NCBI RefSeq assembly: GCF_001654495.1
Contig: NZ_CP015849.1
Span: forward strand, 4,625,501-4,689,500
Source of the DNA: Streptomyces sp. SAT1
Lineage (GTDB): Bacteria; Actinomycetota; Actinomycetes; Streptomycetales; Streptomycetaceae
Direction of reading: 5' to 3'
DNA: 64,000 nt
The position numbers and the translations under genes were made by a program. Shown here one piece after another: positions 33,166 to 43,496 of this stretch. The first letter of the stretch is position 1, and each line of letters starts with the position of its first letter. A model generated the notes under the pieces. That model was not told the origin of the DNA, searched no databases, and saw nothing but the letters and a program-made list of their open reading frames with translations.

Positions 33166-34103
33166 TGGTAGAGCGTCCCGGTGTTGAGGACGGGCTGGGG
33201 CGCCCGGTCCCCGCACAGCACGACCATCAGGTTCGACACCATCGCCGCCTTCCGCTCCTCGTCGAGTTCCACGATGTCCTGCTCGGCGATCCGGCTGAGC
33301 GCCGCCTCGACCATGCCGACCGCGCCGTCCACGATCTCCCGCCGGGCCGCGACGACCGCGCCGGCCTGCTGGCGCTGGAGCATCGCGGAGGCGATCTCGG
33401 GAGCGTACGCGAGATGGGTGAAGCGGGACTCGATGATCCGCACACCGGCGGCCTCCACGCGCGCGTGCAGTTCGACGGCGAGCTTCTCGGTGATCTCCTC
33501 GGCGTTGCCGCGCAGCGACAGCTCGTCCTCGTCGTGGGCGTCGTAGGGGTACTCGATGGCGATGTGGCGCACCGCCGCCTCGGTCTGGGTGGAGACGAAC
33601 TCCAGGTAGTTGTCCACCTCGAAGGACGCCTGCGCGGTGTCCTGGACGTTCCACACCACGACCGCGGCCAGCTCGATCGGGTTGCCGTAGGCGTCGTTGA
33701 CCTTCAGCACGGCGGTCTCGTGGTTGCGCACCCGGGTGGAGATCTTCTCCCGGGAGGTGAGCGGGTTCACCCAGCGCAGGCCGTCCTCGCGGATGGTGCC
33801 CCGGTAGCGCCCGAAGAGCTGGACGACGCGGGCCTCGCCCGGCGCCACGGTGTTCAGTCCGCACATGGAGAACAGCGCCGCGACGCCGACGAGCACGCCG
33901 ACGGTGATCAGCGCGGCCTTGGCGCCGGTGGCGGTCACGGCGGCGCCGGCCGGGATCAGCGCACCGGCGATCAGCAGCCCGAGCAGCCCGAGCAGCAGGG
34001 CGAGGCCGCCCTTGATGCTGTGCGCGGTGAACTCCCGGACCCGGGGCGCGGGCATCTCGGGTGCGTCTGCCGTGGTCACCGCGGGTGGGGTGGGTGCGGG
34101 CAT
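33162..34103 (-). CDS. SPFH-domain membrane protein (band 7/slipin-like)
   Basis: A 313-aa protein. Two N-terminal hydrophobic segments (about 30-55 and 65-85) precede an SPFH/band-7 domain (about 90-250) with VAPGEARVVQLFGRYRGTIREDGLRWVNPL and AAVRHIAIEYPYDAHDEDEL. A C-terminal helical region (about 230-300, with MLQRQQAGAVVAARREIV) completes it. Family members oligomerise as membrane scaffolds. Its own promoter region carries a palindrome. Function beyond scaffolding is not clear. Confidence 0.88.
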   Translation of the reverse strand: MPAPTPPAVTTADAPEMPAPRVREFTAHSIKGGLALLLGLLGLLIAGALIPAGAAVTATGAKAALITVGVLVGVAALFSMCGLNTVAPGEARVVQLFGRYRGTIREDGLRWVNPLTSREKISTRVRNHETAVLKVNDAYGNPIELAAVVVWNVQDTAQASFEVDNYLEFVSTQTEAAVRHIAIEYPYDAHDEDELSLRGNAEEITEKLAVELHARVEAAGVRIIESRFTHLAYAPEIASAMLQRQQAGAVVAARREIVDGAVGMVEAALSRIAEQDIVELDEERKAAMVSNLMVVLCGDRAPQPVLNTGTLYQ

Positions 34104-34148
34104 GGTGGATCCCCCGTTTCTCGTGGACGTCAGGAGTGGATAGGAACA

Positions 34149-34180
34149 GAGCAGTCGGAGCAGTCGGAGCAGTCGTAGCG
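34149..34180 (-). repeat. Tandem GAGCAGTCG repeats
   Basis: Three near-exact 9-bp units lie in the upstream leader of the SPFH gene, plus degenerate copies. This looks like slippage DNA with no known role. Confidence 0.55.
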
Positions 34181-34222
34181 GTCAGAGCGGGCAGAGTGGA
34201 ACGCGAAAGCATCTGCTTATCT

Positions 34223-34236
34223 AAGTGATATCACTT
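34223..34236. promoter_or_regulatory. Perfect 14-bp palindrome, likely operator of the SPFH operon
   Basis: AAGTGATATCACTT is a perfect dyad in the AT-rich part of an otherwise GC-rich divergent promoter region. The half-site AGTGAT fits a dimeric regulator. A candidate binder is the ribbon-helix-helix protein encoded in the same operon. Confidence 0.6.
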
Positions 34237-34421
34237 TATCGGCTCACGGCAACCCTCAACCGGCCCCGGACGTCGGTTCACTTGGCGGCGGGTGCTGATT
34301 GTCACGTCCGTAAAAGCACGGATCGGGGGCCCTTTGTCACAGAGAGCGGTGTTAGTTTTCTGAGCTGATCTGAACGTCGTACGCAAGTGACAGCCGAGAC
34401 GGAAGCGGAGCGGACGGACGC

Positions 34422-36866
34422 ATGGGACGAGCGGAAGAGAGACGAGCGCGACAGCGCGGTGGCCGCCGCGCGGCGCCCAGGCGCTCGTCCGGGACGCCGG
34501 CGGCCGGTGTCGGAGGCGGCAGTGCGCAGTCCGGTGCCGGGACCGGACCCGCGGGCGGTGCCCCGGGCGGCCGGGCCGCGGCCCGGCGCGCGGCGGCCCG
34601 GCCCGCCAAGGCGAAGAAGAGCCTCATACGCCGGCTGTTCACCTGGAAGAAGATCCTCGGCACGGTCCTCGGCGTCTGCCTGCTCGGCATCGGCGCCTTC
34701 GTCGTGCTCTACATGCTCGTGGACATCCCGCAGGGCAACGCCGCCGCCGAGCGGCAGAGCAACGTCTACAAGTACAGCGACGGCACCGTCCTCGCCCGGG
34801 ACGGCGAGGTCAACCGCGAGAGCGTGTCGCTGGACAAGGTGCCCAAGGACGTCCAGCACACGTTCGTCGCCGCCGAGAACAAGTCCTTCTACCACGACTC
34901 CGGCGTCGACCTGAAGGGCACCGCCCGCGGTCTGCTCAACACGCTGACCGGCAAGGGCACCCAGGGCGGTTCGACGATCACCCAGCAGTACGTCAAGAAC
35001 TACTACCTCACCCAGGACCAGACCGTCACGCGCAAGCTGAAGGAACTGGTCATCTCGCTGAAGGTGGACCGGCGCGAGTCCAAGGACGAGATCCTCGCCG
35101 GATACATCAACACCAGCTACTACGGCCGCGGCGCCTATGGCGTCCAGGCCGCCGCGCAGGCGTACTACCGCGTGGACGCGCAGCATCTGACCGTCGAACA
35201 GGGCGCCTACCTCGCCGCGCTGCTCCAGGCGCCGAGCCAGTACGACTGGGCGGTGGCCGGCCCCAACGGCAAGCGGCTGGTGCAGGCCCGCTGGAACTAC
35301 GTCCTGGACAACATGGTCGGCCAGCACTGGCTCGACGCCGCCAAGCGCAAGGCCATGAAGTTCCCGGTGCCGAAGGAGCCCAGGGGCGCGCCGGGCCTCG
35401 GCGGCCAGAAGGGCTATCTGATCGACCTGGCCAACAAGCAGCTCGAACAGCAGCTGATGAAGGAACAGGGCATCACCCAGGCCCAGGCCGAGGCGGCCGT
35501 CGTCGACCGCGGCTGGACCATCACGGTCAACATCGACAAGAAGAAGCAGGCCGCGCTGGAGAGCGCCGTCAAGAAGCAGCTCACCGGCAAGCTGGACCCG
35601 AAGAAGCGCAAGGCCGACAAGAACGTCCAGGCGGGCGCGGTCTCCGTCGACCCCAAGACGGGCAAGATCGTCGCCCTGTACGGCGGCCAGGACTACTTCA
35701 AGCACTACTCCAGCAACGCCACCCGGCGCGACTTCCAGCCGGCCTCCACCTTCAAGCCGGTGATCCTCGCCGCCGCCCTGGACGAGGAGGCCAAGACGCA
35801 GGACGGCCTGCCGATCGACGCCAACACCGTCTACGACGGCACCAGCGGCCGGCAGGCCGTGGACCACGGCACCAAGGTCGGCTTCGGGCCGCCCAACGAG
35901 GACCACGTCAGCTACGGCCAGATCACCGTCCAGTCCGCGATGAACAAGTCGGTCAACTCCGTCTTCGCGCAGATGGGCATCGACGTCGGCATGAAGAACG
36001 TGATGTCCGTCGCGGACAAGCTCGGCATGGACACCAAGGGCATGCAGGCCGTGCCCGCCCAGACGCTCGGCTCCATGGGCGCCAGCCCGCTGGAGATGGC
36101 GGCGATCTACGCCACCCTCGACAACCACGGCAAGAAGGTCACCCCGACCATCGTCGCCTCGGCCGAGAACGGCACCCGCAAGGTGGAGATGCCCGACGCG
36201 GTCGGCGGCCAGGCCATCACCCGGGAGGCGGCCGACACGGTCACCTCGGTGCTGACCGGCGTGGTCGACGACGGTACGGCGAAGACCTCGGTGGCCGACA
36301 ACCCGCTGCGCGAGGACCAGCAGGTCGCCGGCAAGACGGGTACCTCCGACGAGAACAAGTCCGCCTGGTTCACCGGCTACACGCCCGGCCTGGTCACCTC
36401 GGTCGGCCTCTTCGGCGAGGAGCCGGTGGCGCCGTACCGGCATGTGAGCCTGGCCGGTGCCACCGGCCTGATCCCGGGCAGCGGCCGGATCAACGGCGGT
36501 GGCTACCCGGCGCAGATCTGGGCCGAGTACACCTTCGGCGTCATGGGCGACACCAGCAAGTTCGACCTGGACACCACGCAGGGCGCGGCCAAGCAGTCGC
36601 CCAGCCGGCCGCCGACGTCGTCCCAGTCGCCCAGCCACTCGCCGTCGCAGTCGCCCTCGCAGTCGCCGAGCCACGCCCCGACGCAGTCGTCGCAGTCGCC
36701 CAGCCACTCGCCGTCGCAGTCGCCGAGCCACAGCCCGTCGCAGTCGCCGTCGAAGTCGCCGACCGCGCCCGACCCGTCCGACAGCAGCACCGCCGGGAAC
36801 CCGCCGGACCCGGACGACCAGCTGCACGACCAGCACCAGCTGCACGACCGGCAGCCCGCCGACTGA
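34422..36866 (+). CDS. Class A penicillin-binding protein (glycosyltransferase/transpeptidase)
   Basis: An 814-aa bifunctional peptidoglycan synthase. The basic N-terminus (1-75) leads to one membrane helix (about 78-98). The GT51 domain (about 120-310) has ENKSFYHDSGVD and QGGSTITQQYVKN. The transpeptidase domain (about 385-690) has the active-site serine in ASTFK (Ser442), SVN and the KTGTSD motif. The C-terminus (about 720-814) is a Ser/Pro/Gln/His-rich repeat (SPSQSPSH), which probably crosses or extends into the wall. It makes cross-linked glycan from lipid II. The gene is convergent with the SpoIIE phosphatase. Confidence 0.95.
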   Translation: MGRAEERRARQRGGRRAAPRRSSGTPAAGVGGGSAQSGAGTGPAGGAPGGRAAARRAAARPAKAKKSLIRRLFTWKKILGTVLGVCLLGIGAFVVLYMLVDIPQGNAAAERQSNVYKYSDGTVLARDGEVNRESVSLDKVPKDVQHTFVAAENKSFYHDSGVDLKGTARGLLNTLTGKGTQGGSTITQQYVKNYYLTQDQTVTRKLKELVISLKVDRRESKDEILAGYINTSYYGRGAYGVQAAAQAYYRVDAQHLTVEQGAYLAALLQAPSQYDWAVAGPNGKRLVQARWNYVLDNMVGQHWLDAAKRKAMKFPVPKEPRGAPGLGGQKGYLIDLANKQLEQQLMKEQGITQAQAEAAVVDRGWTITVNIDKKKQAALESAVKKQLTGKLDPKKRKADKNVQAGAVSVDPKTGKIVALYGGQDYFKHYSSNATRRDFQPASTFKPVILAAALDEEAKTQDGLPIDANTVYDGTSGRQAVDHGTKVGFGPPNEDHVSYGQITVQSAMNKSVNSVFAQMGIDVGMKNVMSVADKLGMDTKGMQAVPAQTLGSMGASPLEMAAIYATLDNHGKKVTPTIVASAENGTRKVEMPDAVGGQAITREAADTVTSVLTGVVDDGTAKTSVADNPLREDQQVAGKTGTSDENKSAWFTGYTPGLVTSVGLFGEEPVAPYRHVSLAGATGLIPGSGRINGGGYPAQIWAEYTFGVMGDTSKFDLDTTQGAAKQSPSRPPTSSQSPSHSPSQSPSQSPSHAPTQSSQSPSHSPSQSPSHSPSQSPSKSPTAPDPSDSSTAGNPPDPDDQLHDQHQLHDRQPAD
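36598..36770 (+). repeat. Repeat-encoded Ser/Pro tail of the PBP
   Basis: Units of the type TCGCCGTCGCAG and TCGCCCAGCCAC encode SPSQ and SPSH. The exact 12-bp period (with variants) would allow copy-number change without breaking frame. Confidence 0.7.
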
Positions 36867-36882
36867 CCGGCGGCACGACGGC

Positions 36883-36933
36883 GGAGAGCCGGGAGCGGGA
36901 CATCCCCGGGGGATGTCCCGCTCCCGGCTCTCC
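36883..36933. terminator. 25-bp perfect inverted repeat between convergent genes
   Basis: The arms GGAGAGCCGGGAGCGGGACA(TCCCC) and their exact complement meet at one unpaired base (36908). This is an unusually long perfect dyad between the PBP and SpoIIE genes, best read as a bidirectional terminator. Confidence 0.85.
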
Positions 36934-36943
36934 GTCCGTGTCC

Positions 36944-39136
36944 CTACGACTGGCCGCGGTGCAGCTCGAACCAGACCACCTTGCCGGTGCTCAGCCGGGT
37001 CGCGCCCCAGCGCCGGGCCAGCCGGTTCACCAGGTACAGGCCCCGGCCGCCCTCGTCGGTGGCGCGCGCCTGCCGCAGCCGCGGCAGTTGCGGCACGTCG
37101 TCGCCGACCTCGCAGCGCAGCACGTCGGTGCGGAGCAGCCGCAGCGTCACCGGCCGCGAGGCGTACCGCACGGCGTTGGTGACGACCTCGCTGACCAGCA
37201 GCTCCACCGAGTCGGTCAGCTCCTCCAGACCCCAGCGGGACAGCGCCCGGCGGGCCAGGCGGCGGGCCCGGGACGGCGCGGAGTCCTCCGGCTCCAGGAA
37301 CCAGTACGCCACGTCGCTCGGCGCGATCCCGTCGAAGCGGGCGGCGAGCAGCGCGATGTCGTCGTCCCGGTCGCCCGGACCGAGCATGTCCAGCACCTCG
37401 TCGCACAGGGCTTCCAGCGGCGGCGGATGGTCCGGGCCGGTGAGCTGCGCGGTCGCGGCCAGCTTCTCGCGCAGCTGCTCTATGCCGGTCCACACGTCCC
37501 GCAGCCGGGACTCCACCAGACCGTCGGTGTACAGCAGCAGTGTGCCGCCGGCCGGCGCGTCCAGCTCCACCGCCTCGAAGTCCACCCCGCCGACGCCGAT
37601 CGGCGCGCCCGGCGGCACCCGCAGCACCTCGGCCCGGCCGCCCAGATGCAGCAGGACCGGTGGTGGATGCCCGGCGTTGGCGATGGTGATGCGGTGCGAG
37701 ACCGGGTCGTAGACCGCGTACAGACAGGTCGCCATGCGGTCGGTGCCCAGCCGCTGCGCCTGCTCGTCCAGGTGGTGCAGCACCTCCTGCGGGGGCAGGT
37801 CGAGGCCCGCCAGGGTCTGCGCGGTCGTGCGCAGCTGGCCCATGATGGCCGCCGACGTCATGGAGTGCCCCATCACGTCCCCGACGACCAGGGCGACCCG
37901 GCTGCCGGGCAGCGGGATCGCGTCGTACCAGTCGCCGCCGACCCGCGCGGTCTCCGCCGCCGGGAGGTAGCGCGACGCCAGCCGTACGCCGGTGGGGCGG
38001 GGCAGCGTCTCCGGGAGCATGGTCCGCTGGAGCTCGTCGGCGATGTACGCCTCGCGCCCGTACAGCACGGCCTTGTCCACGCCGAGCGCGCTGTGCGTGG
38101 CGAGCTGGGCGGCGACCAGCAGGTCGTCGCCCTCGAAGGCGGGCCGGTCCGGGCGGCGCAGGAAGAGCGCCGCGCCGATGACCCGGCGCCGCCCGCGCAG
38201 CGGGGCGAGGATCGTGCGCTGTCCGCGCGGCACGGCCAGCTCCGAGCCCTCGCCGAGGAGTTCGGCCAGCGCGGCACCCGCGGACGGGGTGTCGGTGAAC
38301 ACCGGCCGCACCCCGCGCAGCACCTCGCCGAGCGCGCTGCCCGGCCGCACCTCGCACAGCTCGTTGGTGACCACGGACAGCTCGGCCGGCTGCTCGGGCG
38401 CGGGCACCGGCAGGAAACCCACCTCGGCGTCCCGCTCGGACGGGATCCGGTCGGTGCGCCGCAGCCGCAGCACCAGCGGGCCCACCGGCCGTTCGTCGCC
38501 CACCGGCAGCGGCTCGCGCAGATAGACCAGGATCGCGTCGGAGAAGGTCGGCACGGTCGCCCGGCACAGCCCCATGACGATCTCGTCCAGGTCCATGCCG
38601 CGCGCGATGCGCCGCGTCGCCGCGCCCACGAACCGCAGCCGGTCCCCGTCGCGCCGCATCGGCAGCGGCCGTCCCGGCGGCAGCCCCTGGCCGGTACGGC
38701 GGTCGGAGTCGCCCTGGGCGCGCCGGTCGGGGGCGCCCGGCGCGGGGGCGGCGCCGTCGGCCGTCACGGAGACCGCCTCGGTGTCCTCCGCGGTGCGCGC
38801 CGCCGCGTCCGGCTGGGCGGGGATGCCCTCCGGGACGGGGCGCGGCCGGTGCGGGTCCGGTTCGGCGGCCACCGGCTGGGAGTGCTCGGGCCCCGGTCCG
38901 GGCGGCCCGCCCGCGGCGGGCGCCGCGCCGGGGCGTACGGGAGCGGCCGGGGGCTCACCGTCGGCGCCGCGCGCCGCCGGGCAGGGTGCCGCGTCCTCCG
39001 GCCGCGCCTGCAGCGGTAAGGCCGCCTGCGGCGGTTCGGGGGTACGCAGAACCGCCCCGCGGGGCTCCGTGGGGTCGGCGCCCGGCTGAGGGCGTTCGAA
39101 GGAGGTCGGCTGCTCCGTCACGCGTGTCGAATCCAT
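36944..39136 (-). CDS. SpoIIE-type PP2C phosphatase with GAF and ATP-binding domains
   Basis: A 730-aa protein. The N-terminus (1-150) is Pro/Ala-rich. A GAF-like domain follows (about 165-345, AARRIARGMDLDEIVMGLCRATVP to QLATHSALGVDKA). The SpoIIE/PP2C domain (about 365-580) has GGDWYDAIPLPGSRVALVVGDVMGH, YAVYDPVSHRITIANAGHPPPVLL and LLYTDGLVE. A histidine-kinase-type ATP domain (about 600-725, VSEVVTNAVRYASRPV, DVPQLPR, GGRGLYLVNRLARRWG) ends it. Streptomyces has many of these; they act on anti-anti-sigma proteins. The signal is unknown. Confidence 0.93.
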   Translation of the reverse strand: MDSTRVTEQPTSFERPQPGADPTEPRGAVLRTPEPPQAALPLQARPEDAAPCPAARGADGEPPAAPVRPGAAPAAGGPPGPGPEHSQPVAAEPDPHRPRPVPEGIPAQPDAAARTAEDTEAVSVTADGAAPAPGAPDRRAQGDSDRRTGQGLPPGRPLPMRRDGDRLRFVGAATRRIARGMDLDEIVMGLCRATVPTFSDAILVYLREPLPVGDERPVGPLVLRLRRTDRIPSERDAEVGFLPVPAPEQPAELSVVTNELCEVRPGSALGEVLRGVRPVFTDTPSAGAALAELLGEGSELAVPRGQRTILAPLRGRRRVIGAALFLRRPDRPAFEGDDLLVAAQLATHSALGVDKAVLYGREAYIADELQRTMLPETLPRPTGVRLASRYLPAAETARVGGDWYDAIPLPGSRVALVVGDVMGHSMTSAAIMGQLRTTAQTLAGLDLPPQEVLHHLDEQAQRLGTDRMATCLYAVYDPVSHRITIANAGHPPPVLLHLGGRAEVLRVPPGAPIGVGGVDFEAVELDAPAGGTLLLYTDGLVESRLRDVWTGIEQLREKLAATAQLTGPDHPPPLEALCDEVLDMLGPGDRDDDIALLAARFDGIAPSDVAYWFLEPEDSAPSRARRLARRALSRWGLEELTDSVELLVSEVVTNAVRYASRPVTLRLLRTDVLRCEVGDDVPQLPRLRQARATDEGGRGLYLVNRLARRWGATRLSTGKVVWFELHRGQS

Positions 39137-39429
39137 CCGTCCGGGGCTGCGCGCCGGGCGCGCAGTTCGTCCCGCCGAAGACCCGATACCCGGAATACGT
39201 GCCCCAGGAACGGATTTCCGGCGTGGTCAGAGGCTGTTCCTGTGCCACCGGCGGGTCCTGTGCGGCCCGCTCGGGTCGTGCCCTCGTACCCCTCGCTCAC
39301 GTCCTGCCGCCCCTCGGTGACATACGGTCAGACTCCGCACCGGCTGCGCAAGTTGCGCCGGTCATGTGCCTCCCTGCGCCCTTGCGGAGGACGATCCTAC
39401 GTTTCCCGACCGGGGGCGCATCAAGGGTC
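39137..39429. other. Intergenic region between SpoIIE and DUF402 genes
   Basis: A 293-bp region that should hold the SpoIIE promoter on the minus strand and the downstream end of the DUF402 gene. I see no clear gene or strong hairpin here. Confidence 0.5.
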
Positions 39430-40125
39430 TCATGAGGACACATGCGCGGGCGTACGATCCCAGTCCTGCGGCAGTGACGGTACCGGCCAGGACGGATCCG
39501 GTCGCCACCGCGGCCAGTTCTCGCAGAACGGCGGGCCCCAGGAACGGATCACCGCCACCGCCGCCCGGCCGGCCTCCTGTACCCTTCCGGCCAGCTCGGC
39601 GTCCATCAGGCCGTCCCGCTGGGCCTGGGCGAACTCGTCCTCGTCGCGCCAGTGCCAACTGCGGTCCGGGTGCACGGAGATGTCCAGAAAGTGGTCCTCG
39701 GAGTCGACGCCGCCCGCCCAGCGGGCCAGGGGCTCCTCCAGGTTCACGTACCAGTTCTTGAACTGCCAGCCCGGCTCCCAGAACAGCCACACCGACCAGG
39801 GCTCACCGGGCCGGGCCAGCTTCAGCACACCGGTGCCGAACCACCGGTCCCGCTGCACCGCGCGCGGCTTGGTGTAGCGGGACTCCAGCGGCTCCAGATG
39901 GACGGGCGTGCCGTCGGCGAGGACGGGCTTGACGCACTCGGTGCCCGGCGCCAGCCACACCGCGAGCAGCCCGGCGTCGTCCCGGACGACGGTCACGGGC
40001 CGCGCGATGTGGAAGCCCGTGCCGCCGTTCTCCCGGTAGCGCCACAGGATCTGGCTCCCGGGCGCCCAGCGGGCCGCCCGGCCGCCCGCTCCCGCTTCGC
40101 TCACCGCCGCGTCGTCGTCTGCCAT
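39430..40125 (-). CDS. DUF402 domain protein
   Basis: A 231-aa protein of the DUF402 group (nucleotide/phosphate-binding FomD-like fold). Recognised parts are ILWRYRENGGTGFHIARPVTVVRDD, the GWQFKNWYVNLEEPLARW core, and EDHFLDISVHPDRSWHWRDEDEF with the acidic metal-binding residues DISVHPD and DEDEF. Members can act as nucleoside diphosphatases in some species. The in vivo role here is unknown. It lies 73 bp downstream of the fumC stop codon on the same strand. Confidence 0.8.
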   Translation of the reverse strand: MADDDAAVSEAGAGGRAARWAPGSQILWRYRENGGTGFHIARPVTVVRDDAGLLAVWLAPGTECVKPVLADGTPVHLEPLESRYTKPRAVQRDRWFGTGVLKLARPGEPWSVWLFWEPGWQFKNWYVNLEEPLARWAGGVDSEDHFLDISVHPDRSWHWRDEDEFAQAQRDGLMDAELAGRVQEAGRAAVAVIRSWGPPFCENWPRWRPDPSWPVPSLPQDWDRTPAHVSS

Positions 40126-40198
40126 GGACAGATATTAGGTGGCACGGGCATCGGGCGCCGCGGTGGGCGGCAGGGTTCACACGCGCGCGGCGGCGCCG

Positions 40199-41584
40199 TC
40201 ACGGGCGCGTCATGCGCAGCACGTCCAGCGCCTCGTCGAGCTGCTCGGCGGTGAGGTCGCCGCGCTCCACGTACCCGCTCTCCAGGGCGACCTGACGGAT
40301 CGTCTTCTGCTCGGCGAGCGCCTTCTTGGCGACCTTCGCGGCCTCCTCGTAGCCGATGTACTTGTTGAGCGGGGTGACCACCGACGGGGAGGACTCGGCG
40401 TACTCGCGGGCCCGCTCCCGGTGGGCGGTGACACCGTCCACGGTGCGGTCGGCCAGCAGCCGGGAGACGTTGGCCAGCAGCCGGACGGACTCCAGCACGT
40501 TCTTCGCGATGACCGGCAGCATCACGTTCAGCTCGAAGTTGCCGGCGGCGCCCGCGGTGGCCACGGTCGCGTCGTTGCCGACGACCTGCGCGGCGACCAT
40601 CAGGACGGCCTCGGGGATGACCGGGTTGACCTTGCCGGGCATGATCGAGGAGCCGGGCTGGAGGTCGGGCAGGGAGATCTCGGCGAGCCCGGTGCGCGGC
40701 CCGGAGGACATCCAGCGCAGATCGTTGGCGATCTTCGTCAGGCCCACGGCGATGGTCCGCAGCTGCCCGCTGGTCTCCACGATCCCGTCGCGCGCGCCCT
40801 GCGCCTCGAAGTGGTCGCGGGCCTCGGTGAGCGGCAGCCCGGTGGTGCGGGCCACCTCCTCGATGACGGCCGCCGAGAAGCCGGGCGGGGTGTTGATGCC
40901 GGTGCCGACGGCGGTGCCGCCCAGCGGCAGCTCGGCCAGCCGGGGCAGCGAGGCCCGCAGCCGCTCCACGCCGTAGCGCACCTGCGCGGCGTACCCGCCG
41001 AACTCCTGGCCCAGGGTGACGGGCGTGGCGTCCATCAGGTGCGTACGCCCCGACTTCACCACGTCCGCGAACTCCTCGGCCTTGCGCGTGAGCGCGTCCG
41101 CGAGGTGGTCGAGGGCCGGGATCAGGTCCCGGGTGACGGCGGCGGTGGCCGCGATGTGGATCGAGGAGGGGAAGACGTCGTTGGAGGACTGGGAGGCGTT
41201 GACGTGGTCGTTGGGGTGCACGTCGCGGCCGAGCCGCTCGGTCGCCAGGGTGGCCAGCACCTCGTTGGTGTTCATGTTCGACGACGTGCCGGAACCCGTC
41301 TGGAACACGTCCACCGGGAAGTGCTCGTCCCACTTGCCCTCGGCGACCTCGTCGGCCGCCGACCTGATCGCCTGCGCGACGTCCTCGTCGAGCACGCCCA
41401 GTTCCGCGTTGACCTTGGCGGCGGCGCCCTTGATCCGCGCGAGCGCCTCGATGTGCGCGCGCTCGATCCGCTGCCCGGAGACGGGGAAGTTCTCCACGGC
41501 CCGCTGCGTCTGCGCCCGCCACTTGGCGTCCGCCGGAACCCTGACCTCGCCCATGGAGTCGTGCTCGATACGGTATTCGCTCAT
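40199..41584 (-). CDS. fumC: Fumarate hydratase, class II
   Basis: A 461-aa iron-independent fumarase, typical length. Signature GSSIMPGKVNP (with the catalytic Ser) at about 317-327, SGSTSSNMNTNEVL at about 97-110 and SSNDVFPSSIHIA. It interconverts fumarate and malate in the TCA cycle in the cytoplasm as a homotetramer. It lies 86 bp downstream of the class I fumarase gene, on the same strand. Confidence 0.97.
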   Translation of the reverse strand: MSEYRIEHDSMGEVRVPADAKWRAQTQRAVENFPVSGQRIERAHIEALARIKGAAAKVNAELGVLDEDVAQAIRSAADEVAEGKWDEHFPVDVFQTGSGTSSNMNTNEVLATLATERLGRDVHPNDHVNASQSSNDVFPSSIHIAATAAVTRDLIPALDHLADALTRKAEEFADVVKSGRTHLMDATPVTLGQEFGGYAAQVRYGVERLRASLPRLAELPLGGTAVGTGINTPPGFSAAVIEEVARTTGLPLTEARDHFEAQGARDGIVETSGQLRTIAVGLTKIANDLRWMSSGPRTGLAEISLPDLQPGSSIMPGKVNPVIPEAVLMVAAQVVGNDATVATAGAAGNFELNVMLPVIAKNVLESVRLLANVSRLLADRTVDGVTAHRERAREYAESSPSVVTPLNKYIGYEEAAKVAKKALAEQKTIRQVALESGYVERGDLTAEQLDEALDVLRMTRP

Positions 41585-41670
41585 ACCGGGTACAGCGTGC
41601 CGGGCGGTGCGGTTGTTCCGTCACTGGGCCGAACGAGGGCGTGTCGCACCCCGCCCGGCCCACCGGACGG

Positions 41671-43341
<1,671 letters not shown>

Positions 43342-43460
43342 CTCAGCCCATTCCTCACTCTGCGGACGGCCGCCCGTCGACGCCGACGGGCACCGAACAG
43401 CGTAGGACCTGCCGCGCGGGACCGGTTTGTGAGGTCAGGCTCAGTTCCTCGTCCCCAGAG

Positions 43461-43496
43461 GTGTCGCGATCTATCGTGTTTGGGTACGCTGCTCCC
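43461..43496 (+). promoter_or_regulatory. Promoter with likely leaderless start
   Basis: TACGCT at 43485-43490 resembles a -10 box and ends 7 bp before the GTG at 43497, so transcription may begin at or next to the start codon. The -35 (GTGTCG) is weak. There is no Shine-Dalgarno. Confidence 0.45.

Larger units (their letters stand above)
34104..34421. other. Divergent promoter region of SPFH operon and penicillin-binding protein gene
   Basis: A 318-bp region. From left to right: the SPFH leader with a run of 9-bp GAGCAGTCG-type repeats (34149-34175), the palindrome at 34223-34236, and, further right, a TTGTCA-containing stretch (34334-34339) near the PBP start that may be its -35 box. Confidence 0.55.

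Noticed and set aside
34302..38567. A 1421-codon minus-strand open frame
   Set aside because: It runs antisense through the penicillin-binding protein gene and in a wrong frame through the SpoIIE gene; both genes have complete family motifs.
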